Counted from the stretch's first letter, positions 51,234-62,752 are shown. The stretch is DNA of 64,000 nucleotides from Galdieria sulphuraria (GCF_000341285.1 NW_005178414.1:1-64000); one strand, 5' to 3'. Made by a program: numbers and translations. The notes: generated by a model from the letters alone, not told the origin.

Positions 51234-53437
51234 ATGGATAAGTGGAAACAAGAAGACGTTAAACACCCGTTTCATTATGAAAGCACAAAACAACGTTCGA
51301 CTCCCTCTTCAAGTGCAGTAGGTGGTACGGAACCAACTGATGCCTATTATGAAGAGGATTTGCTCAAGGTTGGAGACTTTATCTCTAATTGGGATGGTTT
51401 GTTGGATGAGAACCTCGGAAGTATACTTAAGAACGTATTACCTGAATTGGAAGAGTTTGCTAGTTCTTCTCCTCATATGGAACAAGTTTTTTTGGAAGGA
51501 AAGCAACCCTCAACAGAATTGGACGTTAGCCAAGTTACCGTAGAAAGTACAGAACAGATATTGAGTGAATTGGACATATTTCAACTAGCAGACAAATTTT
51601 ATAAGGTGATTGACCGAGCTTGGTTTCAAGCAGTAACTCCTTGGAAGTTTTGTCTGATGATATATCAGGCAAGAGACCCCAAAGTCAGGTCCATTTCGGA
51701 GAGTGAATTGAATAGACAAGATACGAATATTGTTGTATGTACTGACCATGTATCACAACCTGATAAAAGCGTCGTGGGAACTTGTTGTAATATGGAGGAC
51801 GAAATTCTCTTTCCAAAGGAACAATATATTTTAGCTTATTGTCTCGTGAGAAGAATAGTGCATGGAGGTGGAGGCGAATCTCCCTTTTTATTTCGTTTCT
51901 TTCGTGAAGCTATTAATCTCGGCTATATCCATTCTAGAAGGGCAATGGAAGCCATTACTTGCCTCTTTTTCCATCATTTGAGTATTGCGAATAGATATCT
52001 AAGTAATAATGCTTCATCCATCAGTTGGGTTGACTACTTGAAATCGATTCATGGAAATGCATTTCCTGTGGAATTATTTGATTGGCAAGATTTGAGTGTG
52101 GTTCATGTTTATAGTGCAATGCAGTGGATTCATTGCATAGTTGATTTAATGGAAAACTTCCGTTTTGATATGCAGTCAGAAGAGTCATTCCAAAGCAAAT
52201 TGATTTTGGTGGAAACGGAACTTTTGCTTCGCTTTCATTTGGAGCCTTTGTCATTTGTAGGAATAGAAGAGACATTATCTTTGGTCAACACGAGAAGAAG
52301 AGAAGAAGAGAAAGCTTATATGGAGGAAGAAGTTGTTCAAGCGGATTCTCGAGTTGATATGCTGTTCAATGACTGTAGAACGGTTGCTTTGATAAGAGTG
52401 TGTGGTCGTCGTCATCATTTGCTATGGAAAGAATTGACTAGTTGGGTAGAAAGTTATACGAATAGGTGAGTACTTGTGACTAATATATAAGAAGTATTCA
52501 AACAACTTTTTGTAGAGACTTGAAGAAATCCGTTAAACTATCAGCTCTCATGGAAGGACTTGTTCTTTCATGGATAGACAAAAGTCAAGTTCATTCGGAA
52601 AGGCAGATGGATGCAGAGTCGTTTATAAGAGAATTTTATGATTCCCGTAAACTTGGTGACTCAGTAACTACCAAAATATACAACTTTTGGTTGTGCCGAC
52701 ATGAGCCTAACCATCGTGAACAACTTGGAAGGGCCTTTGAGGAGTTGGCAAAAGCAGCAAGTTATCAAAGAGAGAAAATGGGAACTGGTCAACGTTATTA
52801 TCAGGTGTTGAAACAACATGTTCATATGATTAAAGACATTTTGAGACAATGGCTGATATGTCCCAGCGTGATCAATCAAACCCTACAAGAACGTTGGGGA
52901 GATCAATCTTCCATAGCATCTGAACTTGATTGGTTACTATACAAGGTAATGGAAAGCACCATATTTGTTTTGTTTGTTTTCTCAATCTTGTTATAGTCTA
53001 CTTCTTTTCCGTTAGATGAATATATGTCGATGCTTATTGGATTTTCGTTGACTCAATGGGTGGTTATGTATTGTGCTTGGAATATTTATTCTTCTTGTCA
53101 ACCAGGGAATGCTACTCGTATTTCTTGGTATAATGAGCTGTTGGAGAAATGGATTCGTGGCAATTCTTTGAATAGTTCTCGCGTACTTTCAAGCATTATG
53201 TTGTGGATTTTGTATTTTTCGTTTCATGCGAAACTGGTAACAGGTTCTGTTTCCACCTATTTTCGTATCGTTCGAGGAATATCATTTATAAGGAATCCTG
53301 CAGCGTATGAGTCTCAAATAGCTTTTCCATTGTGTTGGATAGTCATGGATGAATTGGACAAGGCAACGGAACCAAACACTTTATCTTTCTTTTCTGATCG
53401 ATGGCCCATGAGTAGAGGAAAATGGGTTCCAGAATGA
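51234..53437 (+). CDS. Unrecognised 700-residue helical protein
   Basis: Three exons, 51234-52465, 52516-52945 and 52997-53437 (introns 50 and 51 nt), encode 700 residues. The first 100 residues are acidic and poorly ordered. The rest is rich in predicted helices, with many tryptophan and histidine residues. Recognisable phrases include YILAYCLVRRIVHGGGGESP, VDYLKSIHGNAFPVELFDWQ and QWLICPSVINQTLQERWG. There is no signal peptide, enzyme motif or clear repeat. It looks like an alpha-solenoid scaffold; Mediator tail subunits have a similar look, but nothing specific supports that. Its stop codon overlaps the next gene's ATG (ATGA). Confidence 0.75.
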
Positions 53438-54656
53438 GTAAAAGGCTTTATTTAGGTTGGATTAAGTGTTGTTTGTTGTTACCAAGAAAACCGTCTTCTG
53501 TAGGATCATTCAAATATCGTTCACTCATCATATCTAGTAAAAAAGCAAATGCTGCTGATGACGACCAACCAGTTCCTAAGAGAAAGGTTAATAAAGGAGA
53601 TAAACAGAATCGTCGTTCTTCACCGATTTCCGGTCCTCCACAAGAAAAAACAAAAGAAGAAAATAACAATATTGATAATCATCATCACGCAGCACTATGG
53701 AACGATGCCGTCTCTTCCGTACAGTCGTGGATGGAAAAGTCACATCACAGTGGAGAAGGAACAAGTACCCAACAACCAAATAGTACTCTGTCCGTTGGGA
53801 CGAATAATAGAATGATTTATTGTAAGTTATCAACTTTATAGACTGCTCTAATGACACAAATATTGTATAGCGGACAACACCTTTTCAATTGCTCCCAGCG
53901 ACCTCACTTTTTTATGGGAAGAGTGTCCTCGTTGTTTCTATTTGAAAGTTCATCGCAAGTCATATCGTCCACGTCTACCGTTTCCTAGTGTGTTTGGAGC
54001 CATCGATCAACAAATGAAGCAATTCTTTTCCGGTAAAAGAACGGATGAGTTTTGGCAACACTTTCCAAATAACGGTGGTCGTTTTGCTACTTTGCCTCGG
54101 TCTTCAGCCATATGGATTGAAAGTCGACCGTTGAAAATGGCCAAATATGATGCTTGGATAGTATTAAGAGGCAAGGTAAAAAAAAGGATAGCTAGCCATG
54201 GAGGAGCATCTATAGTTCACTCACTCTTTATGTGGATAGATCGATAGTTACTTACAAATGGATGATGGTACCCTTGGATTGGTTGACTTTAAAACGAGTC
54301 AGATAGGAAATCGTTTGGCTCCCATTTATTCGAGACAGTTACATGCCTATGCTTGGAGTTTAGAGAATCCTTTGGAAACAACTGGTCCACTGATAGGCAT
54401 AGTAAGTAATATGGGGTTGATTACTTTTCATCCACAATCATTTCAAGTGGATGCATCTTCATTTCTTTCACAGAAACCACTGGAAGCTTCATTCGGTGGC
54501 AGATTAGAATATTTGCCCATTCCACGAGAAGATGATCGATTCTTGGACTTTTTAGAACAAGTGGTTGGTCTATTGAAACAAGAACAAGCCCCGGTGATCG
54601 ATTATCAAACCCAGTGTCCATTTTGTCAATATCTTATTCAACAAGGAAAAGTATGA
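53434..54656 (+). CDS. PD-(D/E)XK nuclease-family protein with paired cysteines, organelle-targeted
   Basis: Three exons, 53434-53821, 53871-54175 and 54240-54656, encode 369 residues. The first 140 residues are basic and low in complexity, with MSKRLYLGWIKCCLLLPRKP looking like a transit peptide. The domain begins SDLTFLWEECPRCFYLKV. Nuclease motifs follow: GKIDSYLQMDD, then GLVDFKTSQ (the D-x-K core), and the helix YSRQLHAYAWSLE with Q-x-x-x-Y. A second cysteine pair, CPFCQY, lies at the C-terminus. The C-x2-C at either end could hold an Fe-S cluster or zinc, as in AddB/Cas4-type RecB nucleases, though those use one plus three cysteines. Cyanobacteria have proteins of this architecture, so endosymbiotic origin is possible. 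The ATG at 53434 overlaps the upstream stop; an in-frame ATG at 53422 also exists. Confidence 0.75.
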
Positions 54657-54663
54657 AAGGATA

Positions 54664-55883
54664 CTATTGGGCAAAGATAAGTGGAATGAGTTGAATCGTT
54701 CCTTGACTCCAAGAAATAGCTATATGATTATGTTATGGTCCAGAGAAGTGGATGAAATGAAAATTTCCAACTTACCTAATAAAGCACCAAATGAACAACT
54801 CGATGGTTGAAAAGACATACACAAAGCATGCTCAGAAGAAGATTCAGGTCCCGTTATCCAACCCATAAAATTCATTCGAAAGACGGGTTCACATTGTGTT
54901 GAATAAAGTGCCACAATAGTGCGATATTCTTGATTAGGTATCCATAACATGACTGCCAATCGTTGCGCGCTGGGATCCCATACGATATCCAACAAATGTG
55001 CATCATCGGGTACATTGGATATGCATTCTGTCCAAAGTAGTTGTTGTTCAAATATGTCGAGTGCATATAATCTGTTGCTGGAAGCTATGATAGAGACGGA
55101 AGATGAATGTTCGCTCCAAGCTACTTTACATCGACTAGCCAGTCGTTGTTGTTTTTTCCATAGTTGAGGTTTCCACTCTAAAGTATCAAATACTGTAAAA
55201 TGGTATTGTGAAGAAGAATATCCAACAAATAAAAAGAAATCTCCAAACGAAATGTCACAAACTGAAAGCGTCGTTTCTTTGATCAATACCAAAGCTTGTG
55301 ACAGTGCTACATCCCATAATAAGATACAACGGTCGAGACTACTCCACGACGCCAATATGGAACCATCCTTACTCCAACTGATATATTCCACTTGTTTATG
55401 TTGTTTCCAAGTCAACCAGTGTAATTGGTTCCTTTTCCACCACGCTATTCCCGTCCAACAACCAACTGCCAATTGCCAAGGACAAGTTGGTCGAAAAGCA
55501 ATACTGCGAATGTTATGTTGTAAGTGTGAACGCAAAGTTTGTATTTGCACTTGTTGTTGTAAGTCTAATATAGCTATGGTATCTGTTTCTATTACACAAG
55601 CAATGTATTGACCACAATGAGTCAATTGAAAAAGACCAATACAAGAAGCTTTTCCAGTATCTTTTGTTTCACTAGCATCGTCATCATATTTCGACCACTG
55701 TTGCAAACAAGTACTAGGAAATACATGGGGAATACTACGAGCCCAAGAAATAGCTTGTTCTAGAAGTGGATCACTTGACCACTGTTGATGTAACCATTGT
55801 TGTACATGTGAGGAGAAATCTTCTCGAGGAAAGGAAACTAGTAGAGCTTGATATTCTATCCAAGTTGTTTGAAGGGATGCCAT
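54664..55883 (-). CDS. AAAS: Nucleoporin Aladin (AAAS)
   Basis: Two exons, 54776-55883 and 54664-54719, with a 56-nt intron, encode 387 residues. WD40-type repeats include NIRSIAFRPTCPWQLAVGCW, QVEYISWSKDGSILASWSSL and RCILLWDVALSQAL. Near the end LDIVWDPSAQRLAVMLW matches the Aladin phrase VWDPSGERLAVL. The final exon gives GALLAISWSQGTIQLIPL, close to Aladin GALLSVGWSTGRIAHIPL. Without the last splice the protein would end in an unrelated tail, which supports this model. Aladin sits in the nuclear pore with NDC1. It converges with the nuclease gene, leaving seven bases between the two stop codons. Confidence 0.8.
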
Positions 55884-55907
55884 GGAGGAGATGAAGAATA
55901 TTGATTG
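55884..55907. promoter_or_regulatory. 24-bp gap between divergent ATGs of AAAS and EBP2
   Basis: Two start codons in opposite orientation lie only 24 bases apart. Transcription start sites and promoter elements must lie in the leaders or inside coding sequence. The stretch is purine-rich on the plus strand and has no TATA box. This is the tightest divergent pair in the window. Confidence 0.4.
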
Positions 55908-56696
55908 ATGGAGTCGTCGTCATCTTCTCATCATTTGTTAAAGGAACAGAATAACAACACAGAATGGTTAGAAGATGGTGAAATAAAAGCAATACCAAAG
56001 GACTTGATAAAGGGAAAGACTCTTGTTGCAACCATACACGAACCAACACTGCTGGAGGAAAGTTTCCAGAACATAGAAATAAGGGGTAACTTACAAGACA
56101 CTCTGTTGACTACTCTTCCTGGACACCTCACGGACAAGTTGGCTATGAATGACTTGGAAAGAGAATCAGTGTTTATGGAACAAACTTCTCAATCAGTATC
56201 TCAAGTGATAAAAACCTTATGCGAACGGGGAATACCTTATCGACGACCAGACGACTACTTTGCTGAAATGGTAAAAGATGATAAGCACATGGGTAAAATA
56301 GAAGAAAGATTGATGGCTGAGAAAGAGAGATTGGAACGTATTCAAAGGAAAAAGGAAGAACGAGAAGCAGCCAAACTATCCAAACAACTACAGCTGGAAA
56401 GAGAAAAGGAAAAGAAACAAAAAACGAAACAGTTTCAAGAAAACGTAGAACAACTCAAAAAGCAACGCAAAAAGAATAGTGACAAAACCATGGAGTATTG
56501 GGAAGAAGAAGAAGAAGAAGACGATGACTTTCCTGTAGAGTTGCTAGAAGTGGAAGAAATGGGTGCCGGTAAGAGAAAGTGGTCTGCAACGGAGAAGAAA
56601 AAGAAACCAAAGGTTGCGATAAGTAGAGGAATAGTAAAGAAGAGAAAGCCTAAAGGTCGCTATTTTTCGAAAAACAAGCCAACACGCGGCCGTTAG
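55908..56696 (+). CDS. EBP2: rRNA-processing protein EBP2
   Basis: An intronless gene for 262 residues of the EBP2/EBNA1BP2 family, nucleolar proteins needed for 27S pre-rRNA maturation and 60S export. Start at MESSSSSHHLLKEQNNN. The conserved part is MNDLERESVFMEQTSQSVSQ, then ERGIPYRRPDDYFAEMVKDD and KHMGKIEERLMAEKERLERI. A long charged helix (KKEEREAAKLSKQLQLEREK) follows, then an acidic patch and a basic end, KKRKPKGRYFSKNKPTRGR, for nucleolar location. The length is a little under yeast Ebp2 (427), because the N-terminal acidic region is short. Confidence 0.9.
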   Translation: MESSSSSHHLLKEQNNNTEWLEDGEIKAIPKDLIKGKTLVATIHEPTLLEESFQNIEIRGNLQDTLLTTLPGHLTDKLAMNDLERESVFMEQTSQSVSQVIKTLCERGIPYRRPDDYFAEMVKDDKHMGKIEERLMAEKERLERIQRKKEEREAAKLSKQLQLEREKEKKQKTKQFQENVEQLKKQRKKNSDKTMEYWEEEEEEDDDFPVELLEVEEMGAGKRKWSATEKKKKPKVAISRGIVKKRKPKGRYFSKNKPTRGR

Positions 56697-56735
56697 TTTA
56701 CGGTTTATTGTACTATGCTAGAGTTGGAAATATTC

Positions 56736-57023
56736 TTAAACGAATAATAAACAACTTACTTTGTTTAATATATATGGAATATAAGAACGTGACTTGGATA
56801 CTATTTCTTCCACTCTTTCTTCCTCTATCTCATCTGCGTGGCTATTGAACTGCTGTGTACTCCGCAACCATCATAAGTGAGTGACTTTTTCTAGTGAAAA
56901 GCCATAGTCACATACCTGTCTCACATAATACTTATAGTAAGGCTGTACTTCCGGAGGTAAAGTTTTGATACATCTCAACATATGTCGATATAAAGCAAGT
57001 ACTTTAGGTTTCGTGGACATCAT
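56736..57023 (-). CDS. Second LYR-motif mitochondrial protein
   Basis: Two exons with a 63-nt intron (about 56852-56914). Exon 1 reads MMSTKPKVLALYRHMLRCIK, then PPEVQPYYKYYVRQ; exon 2 continues QFNSHADEIEEERVEEIVSK and ends ILNKVSCLLFV. The sequence ALYRHMLRC is a full L-Y-R motif, and the order of helix, tyrosine-rich turn, F-N-x-H-x-D stretch and final helix is that of LYR family members (LYRM9, LYRM4/ISD11, SDHAF-like). These small proteins bind acyl carrier protein and assist Fe-S or respiratory complex assembly. Which member it is cannot be told. The last residues could differ, since a GTAAGT follows N-K. It starts 13 bp after the glycine cleavage T-protein stop on the same strand. Confidence 0.65.
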
Positions 57024-57036
57024 GAAGAGAGTACTT

Positions 57037-58467
57037 TTAATTTCCTTTATAGTAATGATTGGGAACAAATGGCATTTTGACAAGTTCACCTGAAACTTGT
57101 TTTTGTCTTATTTCTATTTGAATGCACGTTCCTGACTTTGCCCATTTCTTTTCCACATAACCCATTCCAATAGGTTTACCCAAACATGGACTAAAGACAC
57201 CACTTGTGACTTGTCCAATAACTTGATTATCCACCAAGATACTTTCATGACCTCGAGCAGGAGCTCCTTGTAATAGGAATCCCACTCTACGGCGTTCGAC
57301 TCCTTCTTTCAACTGCTTCAATATAACTTTATCTCCCAAGAATCCTCCACTTTCCTATCGATCATTCTATTTCATTACATGGTGAACAATCAATCAACCC
57401 ATCATCACTTACGCGACGACTCTTTGCAATCGTCCAACTAAGAGAAGCTTCTACTGGAGTAGTGCGATCATCCATATCATTTCCATACAAACATAAACCA
57501 GCTTCTAATCTCAAACTATCCCTAGCTCCCAATCCACTTGGCCTAACCATAGAAGAATCACATAATCCATCAAATATTCTTTGAATGGAATCATTAGGAA
57601 CCGATATCTCAAATCCATCTTCCCCAGTGTAACCACAACGACTCACCAAACACTCCACACCATCTACCCACATCATTCGGGCATTCATAAAATACAACAT
57701 ACTCAAGTCTTCAGTAACATGTTTCGATAACACTTTCATAGCATTGGGACCTTGTAATGCTACTAATCCTCTTTGTTCTTGTAGTTCGACGATCACTTCT
57801 TCACCTTTACTTCGTGCCTGTTCTGCATAATGTTGTAAATGGGACATATCTTTGTCACGACAACAAGCGTTGATCACCATATTACTTTTATGCCCTAAGA
57901 ATATATCCAATACATTCAATACACTCACTTACATATGATCACCCATATTGGTAACTATCGTATCATCGATGATTCCTCCTTGTTCATTGGTTAGTAAAGA
58001 CAAGACAGCGTGATAAGGTGGAAGTGCAGCTATGTCTCCTACAACTAGGCGCTCCAAAAAGGAAACTCTATGTCGACCATAAATACTGTATATATAAAGA
58101 ACTCAGTTATGAAAGACAATTGATTCTTTCGTCCATACCGAACTTGACCCATATGGGATACATCGAATAGACCAGCAGACTTTCTTACAAACAAGTGATT
58201 ATCTCTTATACCATCGTTATATTGTAAGGGCATTTCGTATCCACAAAACTCGGTCATCTTTGCCCCATACTTTAGGTGAGAATCATAAAGTGCCGTCCTT
58301 TTTAGTCCTGTAGAAGTTTCTGTAACCCAATGACGCTTGATAGTAACATTTGGTGCATCAACTTTATGTAATAACCACTTGGACTAGACTGGTATGAATA
58401 GGATGGTGAAATATCTAAAAGATATTCTTACACAACTAGAACGAAAGAATCCAGCGCTTCTCATCAT
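57037..58467 (-). CDS. GCST: Aminomethyltransferase, glycine cleavage system T-protein
   Basis: A spliced gene of five or six exons, about 405 residues. The first small exon, [12 protein letters not shown], is a mitochondrial presequence. It joins by a 48-nt intron to [12 protein letters not shown] and then [20 protein letters not shown] and [17 protein letters not shown]. Further parts include [66 protein letters not shown] and the C-terminal EEC-type domain with [20 protein letters not shown]. The T-protein hands the C1 unit of glycine to tetrahydrofolate. In photosynthetic eukaryotes this is a photorespiratory step. It lies tail-to-head with the SAC gene, 83 bp away, and with the LYR gene, 13 bp away. 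Confidence 0.94.
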
Positions 58468-58550
58468 GAAAACAACAACACAATTCACAATATTCCCATT
58501 TCAATCTCTTCCATTCACAAAAGAGGATATTCACGAGTTGTTGATGGATA

Positions 58551-61500
58551 TCAACAATTTAACAAATCATCTACACTTGGTTTGCCTTTGGAAGACTTGT
58601 TAGTCTCTACAGGTTCGCTTATCAACAAATCATCAAAGCTTCTTTGTACACTTTTCGTTCTGGTGTTGGATTCAGTCGGCTCATAATCCAATTCAATGAG
58701 GGCTGAAGAATCAAACCAATCTTGTTGTTGTTGTTGTTTGTTTGTATGATCCGATACTTGTTCTTCTCTATCAGAAGAAGATGATGAGGATGATGGTCTA
58801 TTTGGGTCATCCTCCTCCTCCCCATATTCTTCAGATATTCCACGAGATGTAGCAATCAAGTCATCATCTGTGTTGTGGTTCATGGAAGAAGTCCATTCAT
58901 CATGACTTGTGAAATGGTCTTGTGGAGTATCAAATGCATCTGAACCACTTCGATGTCGATTTCGAAATATATTGGTTACTTTACCGACCCATTTACGAAC
59001 TTTTTTCTTATTGGTTCGTTTGATATGTGGAGAATGATGACTAGAAGGAGGAGTTGAGGGTTGCCTATGAAAGTGTCCAAACTCCTTTCCAACAACAACG
59101 TCGTGTTGAGAAGAAGACTGAATATTAGAATCATTCTTCTCATCCCATAACATCGTTTCAGTCATTGGCATCTTTTGTATTTGTAACAAACCAGATAAAC
59201 ATCCAGCATAAACTCCACCCAATCGAATCGGAATATCAAAGTTTCCTGTTGCATAAAGTGGTAAAATAAAATATCCTGCTGCTATATCTTCCACAAAAGG
59301 CGTCTCAATCATAACTCGACCTAATAAATATTGATCACAAAGGTCTGCCACATCTTGTGTCAATAGCATTCGAACCAATACAGCTTCCGACCAATAAGGT
59401 TGATTACCACGTTGAACTATTTTGGTTGTAACTCCATCTTCGACCCAATCATTTTCAAATGACAAATAGAAACTCAATGGAAGACCAGGGTCTGTACCTG
59501 GAGGTAGACGAAGATGGTTTGCAGCTAAATGAGAAATCCAAACATCACAAATATATATATCTTTGGTCAATTGAGGTAATGGTCTACCAGGTATATATTC
59601 ATCAATAAGTGGTTGTATAAGTGAATGGGGAGAAGAGCTGCTGGTTGCATTATGAAAGGGAATTCTTTCATGAGTTTGTAAGTTCTCAAGATACTCCCAA
59701 TTAGGAAAAGAATTTCTCATCAAAGATGTTCCACTTTCAAATGTCATTACTTGAGAGCCATCAGCCATTTTAGCCCATATAGGATCGCCTTTCGCATTCT
59801 TCCTTGACCAATGAAGGTCTCCATGAATCATGCCACTTAAATAAAAATAGGGAAACTGATTGGTGATATCAAAGTCCGGTCTTCCTACTCTTAAATGGGT
59901 TAAGACATCAAATAATTCACGTGGACCCTATCAAAACCTGTTATTCATAACCATAAAAATATCTCTTCCAATTGACTCACCTGTACATGAACACCTACAA
60001 AACATAATGCAACTCCAGAAACTTCCAAACCTATGGCAACTCCTCCATTGTGACTATTTGTTCTATCCAAACGAATGTTGTTGTTGTTGTTGATATCAGA
60101 ATTCATAACATGAGTGGCTTTACTCATCATACTGGAACGATAGGCATGTTCATTCACTTCCATAATCAAACCTTTTGAAATATTGCCTTTTACAAAGACA
60201 GCCATGGATGGTCCCCATATTCGATCTGCAGCAATAGCACTAACTAAATGATAACCAAAAGTATCCATATCTAAAGGAACAGCTGCCAGACCATATTTAC
60301 GACTATTCGGACCAGGTGAAGGAACGATGAGACAAAGTATTTCAATATCGTTTGAATAATTTGGATGAATATGCTCTTCATATGAAGGAATTCCCCATTC
60401 ACTAAAACTGGATGGTGCTTCATTACTAGTGGAAAATATTCGGACTCTTATGCGTTGACCATATCCTGGAATGGATAAATCCGACCAACTTACTAGAGCT
60501 CTTAAGAAACGTTCTCTAGCTGCTGGACCTCCCTTGTGAAAATGCAAGTCCAAAGGATTAGCTATAGTGAGAGATTCGGGACAAACAGACTCATCAAACC
60601 ACAATCGTAGCCTTGCCTTGCCTGAAGTTGATAAACGCTTACTCCATTGGAGAAAACTCTTTCTAGGATATTCATAATGAATACCTTCAGGAGATGTAAG
60701 TACCATTCCTTGTTCTCTCAACTCAACCATAACATATTGTTTATCTCCTCCTGGAGACAAACGTTGAACATTATTATATCTGCTCCATAATAAAGTACGA
60801 GAAAATATAGAATTGATTACTGCAACTCCTAACCACAAGTCCATAGCATCTTGTCGTTCTTCATCCACAAAATTCTTATAATACATTCTCATGACTGAAT
60901 TGACTCCATCTTTAAAAAGTCCTTTGGTTGAGCGCTTTCCAGAACGTGTATAATCGGTCTTCAAAGCTCCAGTTCCCTACACAACAATCATTCACTCTAT
61001 ACAAAACTTGTGCACTTTGAATACTTACCGCATATTGTTTGGATAGTATATCGGCATTATTGGACCATATCTTATTGAATTGAGATTCACTCGTTGTTTC
61101 TAATCGTGATGGACCAACTAGGCTATTAGATTTCGTCTTGTTCCATTGCATACCAGCAATATAGACTGACTTGGCTTGAGGTACCAATAAATGTCGAGCA
61201 ATAGCGCTTTGAGCTACGTTGGTTCTGTCCAAACAGTCCACACAGTTGACTCGAAATACTCCATCTTGTAGACTACGAACTGTACAATTACTCTCATCTT
61301 GACAATGCAATACAAAGAATTTCTGTCTACTAGCAAAACTCTTTACTTGTTGAAGTAAAGTTTGCATACCTTGTTCCCAATCTGTTCCAGAACAATGAGC
61401 ATGAAAGTCAAAAGAAACGAGTTGTGGACGATAGAAAGGTGATATACTATCCGAAGCTAATTGAGAACATAATTCATCCATATCCAACTCAAAATGTCTC

Positions 61501-62625
61501 GAATAAGTGGCAGCTAATATTGCTTCTGAGCCAGTTTGATCGACCAAAGAAAGTGCCACCAAAGAGCCATAGGAACGAATGAGGTTTTGAAAATGTTTTC
61601 GAAAACTTTGTCGACACAAGTCCAGTGGTGCATCCAATTCTGGAGGAGGTTTTACAGAGCCCTTATTTTGTCTCCAAAAAACGGGAACAGAGCCACGAAT
61701 AATCACAAAAGATGAAAAGGAATCATTCTTTCTATGAGAAGAGGATTTCCAAATAATCTGTTCTGTTTCAACAAAATTGGCAACATCTCCTCTTCGGTCA
61801 ATTCCACGAGTGATATATCGTAAACCAGCTCTCTTTCTACTTCGACGACTTATCAATGTCAGCATAAAAGTTTCGGACTGATTTCCCTTCCAATCTTCTA
61901 AAGCATTATTTGTATGTTCATGACATATCAATTGCAATTCTGTTGTTTCTACAAAACCATAAATAGTCTTAAGACACCAAGGCATATGAGCATTGCCCAA
62001 ATATTTACAAAGACGATAATTCCACCAAAAGGAAAAGCTATCAGAAGATGTACTATTACTGGAAGCATATTGTTTCTGAAGTCTTCTAGTCAAGTCGCAC
62101 TCCGCTGAGAAAAATACGTGTCCAGACTCCAATAGTTTTGTTTGTGATAAACCCAATTCTCTATCTGCTTTGGTATCAGTACCAACAAATAGCTTTGCAA
62201 AACGAATCTAATGCCACACAAAATATATATAGTTTGGAATAATATTTCTCAAGTTCAATACTAACCTTGGCAATGGCATAAATAGGAGTGGCACCTGGTA
62301 GTTGACCCACTCGTTTCACTTGTAAAGCAAATACAGCAAAAGGTCCACTCAATAAGTGTAAAACTCCCAAGAATCCAACAGCTACTTCAACACCTTGTGG
62401 TTTACCATAAGGCACTTTGGTTGTCTCTGTTGGTTGTCCATCAAAAGGAATGACTAGAAAGGAGGATGTTTCAGTGTCTTGTCCTACAGAGTTGGTTGTG
62501 GAGAGTCTATTCGTGGCATCAATTATGGCATTGATATCACTCAAGTCTATATTGTTGTTTACAAACGGACGAATATTTTGTATAACCACACGGTCAGGAT
62601 AATAAAGAATACGTATGGGAGTCAT
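58551..62625 (-). CDS. Synaptojanin-like SAC phosphatase with degenerate 5-phosphatase and C2-like domains
   Basis: Four exons, about 1,330 residues. Residues 150-560 form a SAC phosphoinositide phosphatase domain with FVIIRGSVPVFWRQNKGSV and the catalytic C-x5-R-T/S as RVNCVDCLDRTNVAQSA; an intron splits SKQYA from GTGALKTDYTRSGKRST, a universal SAC phrase. Next is a region laid out like an inositol polyphosphate 5-phosphatase: EILCLIVPSPGPNSRKYGL, KGNISKGLIMEV, then GVAIGLEVSGVALCFVGVHV and SGMIHGDLHW. In active enzymes these are N-K-G-x-V, F-V-N-S-H-L-A-A and G-D-L-N-Y-R; none is intact. A beta-rich, C2-like segment follows (DIYICDVWISHLAANHLRLP; QRGNQPYWSEAVL) and a serine- and glutamine-rich tail. 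The 4-/3-phosphatase activity may be retained; 5-phosphatase activity is unlikely. Confidence 0.85.
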
Positions 62626-62752
62626 TCACAAATAACCCAAAGAAATAAAAATGGCCCTTCCAAGTTGAAAATAATAATAATATGAACAAGTCATAAGGAT
62701 TGAAATACTTTTCTACATAAAATACAATTCCTAATCGTTCCTCATCTGTTTA

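Noticed and set aside
54720-54775. Aladin ending in STSLDHNIII
   Set aside because: These residues are intron sequence; the spliced last exon gives the conserved family ending.
58720-60095. CAA/TGT triplet runs as a possible repeat element
   Set aside because: They encode short glutamine and asparagine tracts in the SAC protein and have no unit beyond the codon.
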